Source of the DNA: Pseudomonadota bacterium
Lineage (GTDB): Bacteria > Pseudomonadota > Alphaproteobacteria > Rhizobiales > Beijerinckiaceae
NCBI GenBank assembly: GCA_023450615.1
Contig: JAEXGT010000056.1
Coordinates: 1 to 27,959 of the forward strand
Direction of reading: 5' to 3'
DNA: 27,959 bases
A model generated the notes under the pieces. That model did no database searches. It saw only the letters and a program-made list of their open reading frames with translations, and was not told the DNA's origin. Below, piece by piece: positions 14,796 through 22,361 of this stretch (its first letter is position 1; every line of letters begins with the position of its first letter). A program made the position numbers and the translations under genes.

Positions 14796-15986
14796 ATGAC
14801 CGCCTTCCGCACGCTCGACCAAGCCGACGTCAAGGGCAAGCGCGTTCTCCTCCGTGTGGACCTCAACGTCCCCATGGAGAACGGCAGGGTGACGGACGCC
14901 ACGCGCATCGAGCGCGTGCTTCCCACCATCCGCGAGATCGCCGACAAGGGCGGCAGGGTCATCCTGCTCGCTCATTTCGGACGCCCGAAAGGACGCGACC
15001 CGAAGGAGTCGCTGAAGCCGGTTGCGGAAGCGGTCTCGCAGCATCTCGGAAAAAACGTGGCCTTCGCCGATGACTGCATCGGCGAAGCCGCAGCAAATGC
15101 CGTTTCCTCGCTGAAGGACGGCGACATTCTTCTTCTCGAAAACACCCGCTTCCATGCGGGCGAGGAGAAGAACGATCCGGCCTTCGTGAAGGAACTCGCG
15201 AAGCTCGGCGACCTTTATGTGAACGACGCCTTCTCCGCCGCGCACCGCGCGCATGCTTCGACCGAAGGTCTTGCCCGCGTTCTGCCCTCTTATGCGGGCC
15301 GCACCATGCAGGCTGAACTCGACGCGCTCACCAAGGGCCTCGAAGCGCCGAAGCGCCCCGTCGTCGCCATTGTCGGCGGCGCGAAGGTTTCTTCCAAGAT
15401 CGACCTTCTCGAAAACCTCGTGACCAAGGTCGATGCCCTCGTCATCGGCGGCGGCATGGCGAACACCTTCGTTCATGCGACCGGCCTGAATGTCGGCAAG
15501 TCGCTCGCGGAGAAAGATCTCGCCGCAACCGCCATGCGCATCATCGAGAAGGCGCGTGAATCCAACTGCGCGATCATCCTGCCCGTCGATGGCGTGTGCG
15601 CCTACGAGTTCAAGGCCGGCGCGCATAACCAGACCTACGGCATCGACGCGATCCCCGAGGATCAGATGATTCTCGATGTGGGCTCGCAATCGGTCGAGCG
15701 CATCAACGCCGCCATCAACGATGCGGCGACGCTGGTGTGGAACGGCCCGCTCGGCGCCTTCGAGATTCCGCCCTTCGACCAGGGCACGGTGGCGGCTGCC
15801 CGCCACGCAGCGCAGCGCACGAAGGAAGGCAAGCTCGTTTCCGTCGCCGGCGGCGGCGATACAGTGGCTGCCCTCAATCATGCTGGCGTTACGGAAAACT
15901 TCTCCTATGTATCCACGGCAGGCGGCGCCTTCCTCGAATGGCTCGAGGGCAAGGCGCTTCCCGGCGTGGAAGCTCTCAGGGCTTGA
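14796..15986 (+). CDS. pgk: Phosphoglycerate kinase
   Basis: Phosphoglycerate kinase (396 residues) interconverts 1,3-bisphosphoglycerate + ADP and 3-phosphoglycerate + ATP. It shows RVDLNVPMENGRVTDATRI at about 20-38, the substrate-binding HFGRPKG, LLLENTRFHAGEEKND, the hinge region GGAKVSSKIDLLENL and the nucleotide-binding GGGDTVAAL near the C-terminus. ATG 14796 has GGGAGG upstream, and the 13-bp spacing from gap indicates co-transcription. A strong hairpin repeat follows the stop and may set apart fba expression. Confidence 0.98.
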   Translation: MTAFRTLDQADVKGKRVLLRVDLNVPMENGRVTDATRIERVLPTIREIADKGGRVILLAHFGRPKGRDPKESLKPVAEAVSQHLGKNVAFADDCIGEAAANAVSSLKDGDILLLENTRFHAGEEKNDPAFVKELAKLGDLYVNDAFSAAHRAHASTEGLARVLPSYAGRTMQAELDALTKGLEAPKRPVVAIVGGAKVSSKIDLLENLVTKVDALVIGGGMANTFVHATGLNVGKSLAEKDLAATAMRIIEKARESNCAIILPVDGVCAYEFKAGAHNQTYGIDAIPEDQMILDVGSQSVERINAAINDAATLVWNGPLGAFEIPPFDQGTVAAARHAAQRTKEGKLVSVAGGGDTVAALNHAGVTENFSYVSTAGGAFLEWLEGKALPGVEALRA

Positions 15987-15987
15987 A

Positions 15988-16031
15988 TGCATTCTCCGGC
16001 GAAGCGGACACCGCTTCGCCGGTTCAGCAAT
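15988..16031. repeat. Perfect hairpin repeat between pgk and fba, family E
   Basis: CCGGCGAAGCGG (15996-16007) and CCGCTTCGCCGG (16011-16022) are perfect 12-bp arms around a 3-nt loop. Outer GCATT and AATGC boundaries extend the symmetry. It resembles the dispersed Rhizobiales palindrome with the core GAAGCGGACACCG. There is no T-run, so it is not a standard terminator, but it could stabilise the upstream gap-pgk mRNA. Confidence 0.8.
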
Positions 16032-16107
16032 GCGGCGGGCTAGAAGAGCTTAAGCGCCGGTTCAGCTTCGAAATGCTTTAAGAGCAAAAACCAACACGGA
16101 GGACGAG

Positions 16108-17196
16108 ATGGCCCGCATCACCATGAGGCAGCTTCTGGATCACGCAGCCGAGCAAGGCTATGGCGTGCCTGCCTTCAACATCAACAATATGGAGCAGGCG
16201 CTCGCGATCATGGCTGCGGCCAACGAGGTCGATGCGCCGGTGATCATCCAGGCGAGCCGCGGCGCGCGTTCTTACGCCAACGACGTCATGCTCAAGCACA
16301 TGATGGACGCGGTCACAGAGATCTATCCGCACATTCCGGTCTGCGTGCATCTCGATCACGGCAACGAGCCCGCCACCTGCATGACCGCGATCCAGGCCGG
16401 CTTCACTTCGGTGATGATGGACGGCTCGCTGAAAGCCGACGGCAAGACCCCGGGCGACTGGGACTACAATGTGGGCGTCACCAAGAAGGTGGTCGAGATG
16501 GCTCATCTCGGCGGCATCTCGGTGGAAGGCGAGCTTGGCGTGCTGGGCTCCCTCGAAACCGGTGAGGGCGAGGCAGAGGACGGTCACGGTGCAGAAGGCA
16601 AGCTCTCGCACGACCAGCTTCTGACAAATCCCGACGAGGCCGTGAAGTTCGTGGCCGAGACGAAGGTCGATGCACTCGCGATCGCCATGGGCACCTCGCA
16701 CGGCGCCTACAAATTCACCCGCAAGCCCGACGGCGCGATCCTCGCCATGCACGTGATCGAGGAGATTCACAAGAAGCTCCCGAACACGCACCTCGTGATG
16801 CACGGCTCGTCCTCCGTGCCGCAGGATCTGCAGGACATCATTAACCAGTACGGCGGCCAGATGAAGCCGACCTGGGGCGTTCCGGTGGAAGAGATCCAGC
16901 GCGGCATCAAGCACGGCGTGCGCAAGATCAACATCGACACCGACAACCGCATGGCGATGACCGGCCAGATCCGCAAAGTTCTCTCTGAGAACCCCGGCGA
17001 GTTCGACCCGCGCAAGTATCTGAAGCCCGCCATGGACGCGATGACGAAGCTCTGCAAGCAGCGCCTGCAGGAGTTCAACACCGCAGGCCAGGCTTCGAAG
17101 ATCAAGCGCGTGTATACGCTCGCCGAAATGGCCAAGCGCTACGCCTCCGGCGAACTCGACCCGACCTTCGGCGCAACCAAGCAGGCTGCCGAGTAA
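16108..17196 (+). CDS. fba: Fructose-bisphosphate aldolase, class II (Calvin-cycle subtype)
   Basis: This class II aldolase (362 residues) cleaves or forms fructose-1,6-bisphosphate with a zinc ion. Catalytic D83 and zinc ligand H84 lie in CVHLDHGNEPAT; further histidines are H198 in GTSHGAYKF and H232 in VMHGSSSVP. The length and the segments SLETGEGEAEDGHGAEGKLSHDQL and GVRKINIDTDNRMA match the TIGR01521 (FruBisAldo_II_B) group often found in Calvin-cycle operons. No RuBisCO or phosphoribulokinase gene is in this window, so the name reflects ancestry. ATG 16108 has GGAGG upstream. The 121-bp gap from pgk contains a strong hairpin. Confidence 0.97.
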   Translation: MARITMRQLLDHAAEQGYGVPAFNINNMEQALAIMAAANEVDAPVIIQASRGARSYANDVMLKHMMDAVTEIYPHIPVCVHLDHGNEPATCMTAIQAGFTSVMMDGSLKADGKTPGDWDYNVGVTKKVVEMAHLGGISVEGELGVLGSLETGEGEAEDGHGAEGKLSHDQLLTNPDEAVKFVAETKVDALAIAMGTSHGAYKFTRKPDGAILAMHVIEEIHKKLPNTHLVMHGSSSVPQDLQDIINQYGGQMKPTWGVPVEEIQRGIKHGVRKINIDTDNRMAMTGQIRKVLSENPGEFDPRKYLKPAMDAMTKLCKQRLQEFNTAGQASKIKRVYTLAEMAKRYASGELDPTFGATKQAAE

Positions 17197-17215
17197 GAGG
17201 GCATCAAGCACTCTG

Positions 17216-17325
17216 CCCTCATCCTGAGGAGGTCGCTCAAGCGACCGTCTCGAAGGAGGGTCCAGAGCGCACTGGAGACGCCTCGCCCTTCGAGACGCGA
17301 GCAAGCTCGCTCCTCAGGGTGAGGC
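17216..17325. repeat. Palindromic intergenic repeat, family C, copy 2
   Basis: Outer arms CCCTCATCCTGAGGAG and CTCCTCAGGGTGAGG enclose CGTCTCGAAGGAGGG facing CCCTTCGAGACG, with a short GGTCGCTcaAGCGACC-type hairpin on one shoulder. It matches the copy at 6337-6438 in layout and core words, and lies 20 bp after the fba stop. Confidence 0.85.
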
Positions 17326-17446
17326 TTCCCTCTTTTTCCCAAGGATCGGCTTTTCGCCTTAATCCTCATCGACAAGCGGGGCCTCGCAAGATGGCCCCGT
17401 TTTCGTTATGGGATAGCTGTCTTTCGCTTTTCGAGTATCGTCACCC

Positions 17447-18097
17447 ATGTCCGAGTCAGCTCGCCTTTATCTCATCACGCCCGTTCTGGAGGATGCCTCC
17501 TTCGCTCCCAAGCTGGCCGAGGCCTGCAAGGGCGGGGCCGTGGCTGCCGTGCTGCTGCGCCTTGGAAACCTCGACGAGCGCAGCCTCATCAATCTGGTGA
17601 AGGAGCTTGCTCCCTCGGCCCAAGACCAGGGCGCGGCGCTGATCGTGACCACCGACAGCGGGGCGGACATTGCCAATGTGGCCGTACGCGGCGGCGCGGA
17701 CGGGGCCCATGTCTCAGCGGCGAATCCCGCACAGGTTCGCGAACTGCGCGAGCGCCTGAAGGCCGAGCGCGCCATCGGCGTGGGCCACATCCGCACCAAG
17801 GACGATGCCATGTCGCTCGGCGAGGCCGGCGTCGATTACCTGCTTTTCGGCGAGCCGCGCCGGGACGGCTCCCTCCCCTCCTTGGACAGCGTCGTCGAGC
17901 GCGCCTCCTGGTGGGCCGAGATCTTCGAGACGCCCTGCGCGGCCTACGCGCCCAGCCTCGAAGCGGTCGAGACCCTTGCCGCGACGCAGGCGGAGTTCGT
18001 CGCCCTTGGGGATGCGGTCTGGAGCCATCCGGGCGGACCGGCGGCAGGCGTGAAGGCCGCAGCCGAAATCCTTGAGCGAATGGAGGCATCGCATTGA
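17447..18097 (+). CDS. ThiE-like protein with divergent active site
   Basis: This 216-residue protein aligns along its length with the thiamine-phosphate synthase TIM barrel (RLYLITPVLED at the N-terminus, GADGAHV, then VGHIRTKDDAMSLGEAGVDYLLFGEP). The canonical binding motifs are altered: the expected QLRxK reads LLRLG (36-40), the IIND-type motif reads VTTD (67-70), and the VHLGQ-type motif reads AHVSA (87-91). It may therefore not make thiamine phosphate. It overlaps the next gene by 1 bp (TGATG), so the two are translationally coupled. No other thiamine genes are nearby. Family membership is likely; the function is open. Confidence 0.8.
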   Translation: MSESARLYLITPVLEDASFAPKLAEACKGGAVAAVLLRLGNLDERSLINLVKELAPSAQDQGAALIVTTDSGADIANVAVRGGADGAHVSAANPAQVRELRERLKAERAIGVGHIRTKDDAMSLGEAGVDYLLFGEPRRDGSLPSLDSVVERASWWAEIFETPCAAYAPSLEAVETLAATQAEFVALGDAVWSHPGGPAAGVKAAAEILERMEASH

Positions 18098-18996
18098 TGC
18101 GCGCCTCCGGATTTATCGGCGGCATCCTGCTGCTGGCCTCGGTTGCCGGGGTCCGGGCGGCGGAACCCGATCTCGCCTACGGCGCCTATCAGCGCGGCCT
18201 CTACCAGACGGCCTTCCGCGAGGCGACCCTGCGGCTTGAGACGGACAAGACCGACGCCGCCGCCATGACCCTTTTGGGCGAACTCTACAATCAGGGCCTC
18301 GGGGTCTCCCTCGACCCGAAGAAGGCCGCCGAGTGGTATCTGCTGGCCGCCCAGCGGGGCGACGCCAACGCCATGGCGTCCCTCGGACTCATGTATCTCG
18401 ACGGGCGCGGCGTCCAGAAGGACCCGGTGCAGGGCAAAACCTGGCTCGAAAAGGCGGCTGCCAAGGGCAGCCCGGTCGCCTGCCATAACCTGGCCCTGCT
18501 GCTGCTCACCAGCGGATCCGACATGGATCTGGAGCAGGCGGTCGAGCTTTTGCGCAAGGCCGCCGACGCGGAGATCCCCGACGCGCAACATGCGCTCGGC
18601 GTGCTCTATCTGCAGGGCCGCGGCGTGGCCAAGGACGCATCGGAAGCCGCGCATCTGTTCGAGCGCGCCGCCAGGAACGGCAGCTCCGTGGGCGAAGTGG
18701 AATACGCGATCCTGCTCTTCAACGGCGAGGGCGTGACGGCTTCGGAATCCCAGGCCGCCCGCTATTTCCGCCGCGCCGCCGCCAAGGGCAACGCCATCGC
18801 CCAGAACCGTCTGGCCCGCCTGCTCGTGGCCGGGCGCGGCGTTCCGGCCAACAAGATCGATGCGGCCGCCTGGCATATCCTCGCCGCCGCCCAGGGCCTC
18901 ACCGATCAATGGCTCGACAACGCCCTGAAGGACCTCTCCGCGGACGACCGCAAGCGCGCCGAAAAGCTCGCTGCCGAGCGGCTCGGGATGCGGTAG
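18097..18996 (+). CDS. Secreted Sel1-like (TPR-type) repeat protein
   Basis: This 299-residue protein has a signal peptide (hydrophobic 8-19, cleavage near VRAAEP) followed by about six Sel1-like repeats, recognised by recurring units such as AAEWYLLAAQRGDANAMASL, GLMYLDGRGVQKD, GVLYLQGRGVAKD, AAHLFERAARNGS and AARYFRRAAAKGNAIAQ. Sel1 repeats form helical scaffolds for protein-protein contacts, often in the periplasm. ATG 18097 overlaps the ThiE-like stop. A TTG three bases earlier is also in frame, and GGAGG lies 8-11 nt upstream of either. Its partners are unknown; the coupling to the ThiE-like gene is conserved-looking but unexplained. Confidence 0.88.
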   Translation: MRASGFIGGILLLASVAGVRAAEPDLAYGAYQRGLYQTAFREATLRLETDKTDAAAMTLLGELYNQGLGVSLDPKKAAEWYLLAAQRGDANAMASLGLMYLDGRGVQKDPVQGKTWLEKAAAKGSPVACHNLALLLLTSGSDMDLEQAVELLRKAADAEIPDAQHALGVLYLQGRGVAKDASEAAHLFERAARNGSSVGEVEYAILLFNGEGVTASESQAARYFRRAAAKGNAIAQNRLARLLVAGRGVPANKIDAAAWHILAAAQGLTDQWLDNALKDLSADDRKRAEKLAAERLGMR

Positions 18997-19122
18997 AACC
19001 TTTGAAATCGCTCAGGCGCGGGATCAATGGAGCGTCCCTCCGGTTATCCTGCGCTTGACGCCAACCCTCCCGTGGTCCATCGACCACATCATCTATTTTG
19101 CTCTTTGCCAGGACTTTGCCCA

Positions 19123-19917
19123 ATGATCCGCTCGCCCCTCATGACCGTCATGACCGATGCCGAAATGAAGGCTTCGCGCTCCATGAAGCGCGATTTCGGC
19201 GAGGTGGAGAACCTGCAGGTCTCGCGCAAGGGCCCCGGCGATTTCGTGTCCGCCGCCGACCGCAAGGCCGAGAAGATCCTGCGCGAGTCGCTCGAAAAGG
19301 CCCGCCCCGGCTATGGGTTCGTCATGGAGGAATCCGGCGTCGTCATCGGCACGGATACCAGCCATCGCTGGCATATCGACCCGCTCGACGGCACCACGAA
19401 CTTCCTCCACGGCCTGCCGCAATTCGCGATCTCCGTCGGCCTGGAGCGCGACGGCCAGATCGTTGCCGGCGTGATCTACGATCCCGCCAAGGACGAACTC
19501 TTCATCGCCGAGAAGGGCAAGGGCGCCTATCTCAACAACCGCCGCATCCGCGTGGCTGGACGCGACGAGATGGCGGAAGCCGTCATCGCCTGCGGCCTGC
19601 CGCATATCGGCAAGGGCGACCACGGCCTGTTCATGCGCGAATGCGTCTCGGTCATGGCCAATGCGGGCGGCATGCGCCGCTTCGGCGCAGCCGCTCTCGA
19701 TCTGGCTTACGTGGCCTGCGGCCGCTTCGACGCCTATTGGGAGCGCGGCCTGAACTCCTGGGACATGGCGGCGGGCATTCTCATGGTGCGCGAGGCGGGC
19801 GGCTATATTTCCGACGCCGACGGCGTGCCGAACCCCATGGCCACTGGCTCCATCGCCTGCGGCAACGAGATCATGCACCGCGAGCTTTTGAAGCTGCTGA
19901 AGAAGGCCAAAGGCTGA
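19123..19917 (+). CDS. Inositol monophosphatase family protein (SuhB-like)
   Basis: This 264-residue member of the Mg-dependent inositol monophosphatase/FBPase superfamily has the metal ligands EES (69-71), DPLDGTTNF (86-94) and WDMAAG near 215, with the length of SuhB. Members hydrolyse inositol-1-phosphate or related sugar phosphates, and E. coli SuhB also acts in rRNA transcription; substrate specificity cannot be read here. The frame is open from 19027, but ATG 19123 gives the normal family length and has AGGA 9 nt upstream. It lies upstream of the MotA-like gene in the same direction, with 169 bp containing a palindromic repeat between them. Confidence 0.92.
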   Translation: MIRSPLMTVMTDAEMKASRSMKRDFGEVENLQVSRKGPGDFVSAADRKAEKILRESLEKARPGYGFVMEESGVVIGTDTSHRWHIDPLDGTTNFLHGLPQFAISVGLERDGQIVAGVIYDPAKDELFIAEKGKGAYLNNRRIRVAGRDEMAEAVIACGLPHIGKGDHGLFMRECVSVMANAGGMRRFGAAALDLAYVACGRFDAYWERGLNSWDMAAGILMVREAGGYISDADGVPNPMATGSIACGNEIMHRELLKLLKKAKG

Positions 19918-19924
19918 TTTTCGC

Positions 19925-19972
19925 AGCATCGTGCGGACCCAAAAGTGCAAATCCACTTTCGGGTCCGATGCT
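19925..19972. repeat. Palindromic repeat (GGACCC/GGGTCC type) after the suhB-like gene
   Basis: AGCATCgtgcGGACCC facing GGGTCCGATGCT, with inner AAAGTG/CACTTT, makes a near-perfect 48-bp hairpin starting 8 bp after the stop codon. Sequences of this form are dispersed repeats in Hyphomicrobiales. It is a possible 3'-end stabiliser; there is no T-run. Confidence 0.8.
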
Positions 19973-20086
19973 AAAAGATACGATATTCCTGTTCGTGGCC
20001 CGGAACGAGGCCATGCTCGCGCTTGATCCTTAACGGCGGGGCGGTCACACTAGACATGTCCCGAAGCACATGAGCACAGGATAACG

Positions 20087-21046
20087 ATGGCGGACCAACC
20101 CCTTACCCCACCGCGGATCTACCTCATCCGCATGGCGGTCTTTCTGGTTTTGGCAGGGTTTATCGCCTTCATCCTGTATCGGCAGATCTGGGAGGCCTTC
20201 CAGGCAAATCCCGGCCTCAACGCCCTGATTCTGGGCGTGATGTTCATCGGAATCATTCTCGCCATCCGACAGGTCTGGCGCCTGTTCCCCGAGGTGCGCT
20301 GGGTCAATACCCTGCGCCAGACCGAGGAAGGACTGGTGGCGCCCGCGCCGCCCGTGCTGCTCGCGCCCATGGCAGCCTTCATCAGCAACCGCGCGGACAG
20401 TTCCGTGTCCATAGCGGCCATGCGCTCGCTGCTCGACTCGGTCGGCGCGCGCCTGGACGAGAGCCGCGAGATCCTGCGCTATATGGCAGGCCTTCTGGTA
20501 TTTCTGGGCCTCCTTGGCACTTTCTGGGGCCTCATCGATACGGTCGGCTCCGTGGGCCGCATCATCGGCTCGCTCCGCACCGGCCAGGATTCGGCGGTGC
20601 TCTTCGACGAATTGAAGAACTCCCTCGCAGGCCCCCTCCAGGGCATGGGCCTCTCCTTCTCGGCCTCGCTCTTCGGTCTCGCCGGCTCCCTCGTTCTCGG
20701 CTTCCTCGACCTCCAGGTCGGCCAAGCCCAGAACCGGTTCTACACGGAGCTGGAGGATTGGCTGGCCACCACCTCCTCGGACACCCCCGGCGAGACGCTT
20801 CCGCGCTCGACCACGCCGCACGACCTGACGGTCGCCCTCAACCGCCTCACCGCCGCCGTCAACGACGGCGCGGGCGGACGGGCGGCGACGCAGGCCATGG
20901 CGAACCTCGCGGAAGGTGTGCAGGGCCTCGTTCAGCACATGCGCGCCGAGCAGCAGATGATCCGCGATTGGGTGGAAGCTCAGGCCACCCGCGAGAAGGA
21001 GCTGAAGCAGGTGCTCGACCGCATTGCCCGTGAAAGGCTGCCCTGA
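20087..21046 (+). CDS. MotA/TolQ/ExbB-family proton-channel protein (non-flagellar)
   Basis: This 319-residue membrane protein has four predicted helices (about 11-31, 44-67, 130-155 and 187-208), the four-helix topology of MotA rather than the three of TolQ. The family signature lies in FLGLLGTFWGLIDTVGSV (139-156) and GMGLSFSASLFGLAGSLVLG (187-205). A cytoplasmic tail of about 110 residues ends in a charged helix (QQMIRDWVEAQATREKELKQVL). The stop overlaps the ATG of the next gene by 1 bp. The pair should form a proton-driven complex acting on the cell wall. It differs from TolQ (241 residues, encoded elsewhere in this window), and no flagellar genes are near. The biological role is unknown to me. 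Confidence 0.88.
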   Translation: MADQPLTPPRIYLIRMAVFLVLAGFIAFILYRQIWEAFQANPGLNALILGVMFIGIILAIRQVWRLFPEVRWVNTLRQTEEGLVAPAPPVLLAPMAAFISNRADSSVSIAAMRSLLDSVGARLDESREILRYMAGLLVFLGLLGTFWGLIDTVGSVGRIIGSLRTGQDSAVLFDELKNSLAGPLQGMGLSFSASLFGLAGSLVLGFLDLQVGQAQNRFYTELEDWLATTSSDTPGETLPRSTTPHDLTVALNRLTAAVNDGAGGRAATQAMANLAEGVQGLVQHMRAEQQMIRDWVEAQATREKELKQVLDRIARERLP

Positions 21047-22071
21047 TGCCGATCTCGAGTTCAGGGGGGCGCAGGCGCGGGCGCAGCCAGCTCAATTACT
21101 GGCCGGGCTTCGTGGATGCCCTGTCCACCCTCCTGCTCGCCATCATCTTCCTGATCTCGGTGTTCACGGTAGGCCAATTCTTCCTGTCTCGTGAGCTGTC
21201 AGGCCGCGACACGGTGCTCGACCGCCTGAACCGTCAGATCGCGGAGCTTACCGACCTTCTCTCCCTCGAACGCTCGGGCCGCCGCACGGCCGAAGAGAGC
21301 CTGACCTCCCTTCAGACTACCCTGCGCGCGGCGGAAGCCGAGCGGTCGCGCCTGCAAGGGCTGGTGGATTCAGGCGGCGCCGCGCAGTCTCAGGCCGGGG
21401 AGCTGAACACGGCCCTGGAGGCCGAGAGACAGGCCACGGGGCGGGCTTTGAGCCAGGTGGAAATCCTCAACCAGCAGATCGCCGCCATGCGCCGCCAGCT
21501 CGCGGCCCTGGAAGAGGCGCTCAACGCCTCCGAGAACCGGGACAAGGAAAGCCAGGCCCGCATCGCCGATCTCGGCAGCCGCCTCAATGTGGCGCTGGCC
21601 CAGCGCGTGCAGGAGCTGGCCCGCTACCGGTCGGACTTCTTCGGCCGCCTTCGCCAGATCCTCGGAAACCGGCCCGATGTGCGTATCGTCGGCGACCGCT
21701 TCGTGTTCCAGTCGGAAGTGCTCTTCCCCGCGGGCCAAGCGACCTTACGCCCGGAGGCCTCCGGCGAGATCGACCGGATCGCGAGCGCCCTGGTAGAACT
21801 GGAAAAGCAGGTTCCGCCGGATATTCCGTGGGTGATCCGCGTCGACGGCCATACCGACGCGCGCCCCATCAATACCGCGCAATTCGCCTCGAACTGGGCG
21901 CTCTCCTCGGCCCGCGCCATCGCCATGGTGCAGGCGCTCATCGCCCGGGGCGTACAGCCCCAGCACCTCGTCGCGGCAGGCTTCGGCGAGTTCCAGCCCC
22001 TCGACAACGGCACGACGGAAGAGGCCTATGCCCGAAACCGGCGCATCGAGCTGAAGCTGACGGAACGGTGA
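21046..22071 (+). CDS. MotB/OmpA-like peptidoglycan-binding partner of the MotA-like protein
   Basis: This 341-residue protein has a basic N-terminus (GGRRRGRSQ), one membrane helix (about 21-46, NYWPGFVDALSTLLLAIIFL) with an aspartate at D24 in the position of the MotB/TolR proton-binding residue, a long coiled coil (about 50-190), and a C-terminal OmpA-like domain (about 215-341) with FQSEVLFPAGQATLRPEA, VDGHTDARPI, NWALSSARA and NRRIELKL. The domain order is that of MotB and ZorB. Translation is coupled to the MotA-like gene (TGATG). The coiled coil is longer than in flagellar MotB, suggesting a wider reach across the periplasm. Confidence 0.9.
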   Translation: MPISSSGGRRRGRSQLNYWPGFVDALSTLLLAIIFLISVFTVGQFFLSRELSGRDTVLDRLNRQIAELTDLLSLERSGRRTAEESLTSLQTTLRAAEAERSRLQGLVDSGGAAQSQAGELNTALEAERQATGRALSQVEILNQQIAAMRRQLAALEEALNASENRDKESQARIADLGSRLNVALAQRVQELARYRSDFFGRLRQILGNRPDVRIVGDRFVFQSEVLFPAGQATLRPEASGEIDRIASALVELEKQVPPDIPWVIRVDGHTDARPINTAQFASNWALSSARAIAMVQALIARGVQPQHLVAAGFGEFQPLDNGTTEEAYARNRRIELKLTER

Positions 22072-22079
22072 TGTGATCT

Positions 22080-22259
22080 TCAGGCGTCCTTGCCCAGGGC
22101 GCGGGCAACGTCCTTCACCTCCATGCCGACACGCTTGACGGTCTCGACGATCCGGAGGCGCGGGACGCCCCATCTGTCGGACCAGTAGCGCATCTCCCAA
22201 TCCTCATGGAGATTGATGCGGGGTGAATCCTGCGGATGCCTTCTCGTGGTAGCCGCCAT
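22080..22259 (-). CDS. Small DUF3606-type protein
   Basis: This 59-residue protein reads MAATTRRHPQDSPRINLHED, then WEMRYWSDRWGVPRLRIVET, then VKRVGMEVKDVARALGKDA. The pattern (DxxRINxxEDWEVRYWxxxxGVxxxxLxxAVxxVG) is that of DUF3606, a family of short proteins abundant in Rhizobiales and of unknown function. It begins at ATG 22259 with GGGAGG about 6 nt upstream, which is convincing. It is convergent with the OmpA-like gene, 8 bp apart, and is short enough to be missed by length filters. It might be a small DNA-binding or stress protein, but nothing here proves that. Confidence 0.82.
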   Translation of the reverse strand: MAATTRRHPQDSPRINLHEDWEMRYWSDRWGVPRLRIVETVKRVGMEVKDVARALGKDA

Positions 22260-22361
22260 TGCCGACCTCCCTGACCTGCAAGGACTGAAACCTGCAAGGG
22301 CCGATCTGCGCCGGCCATCAAACCAACGGTGGGACGAGTCGATGAGTTCGGTGCGACATGT

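Noticed and set aside
20087..22071. A Zorya anti-phage system
   Set aside because: Only ZorA/ZorB-like architecture is present. No ZorC, ZorD or ZorE-like gene is adjacent; the flanks are a SuhB-like gene and a DUF3606 gene, so a defence label is not supported.
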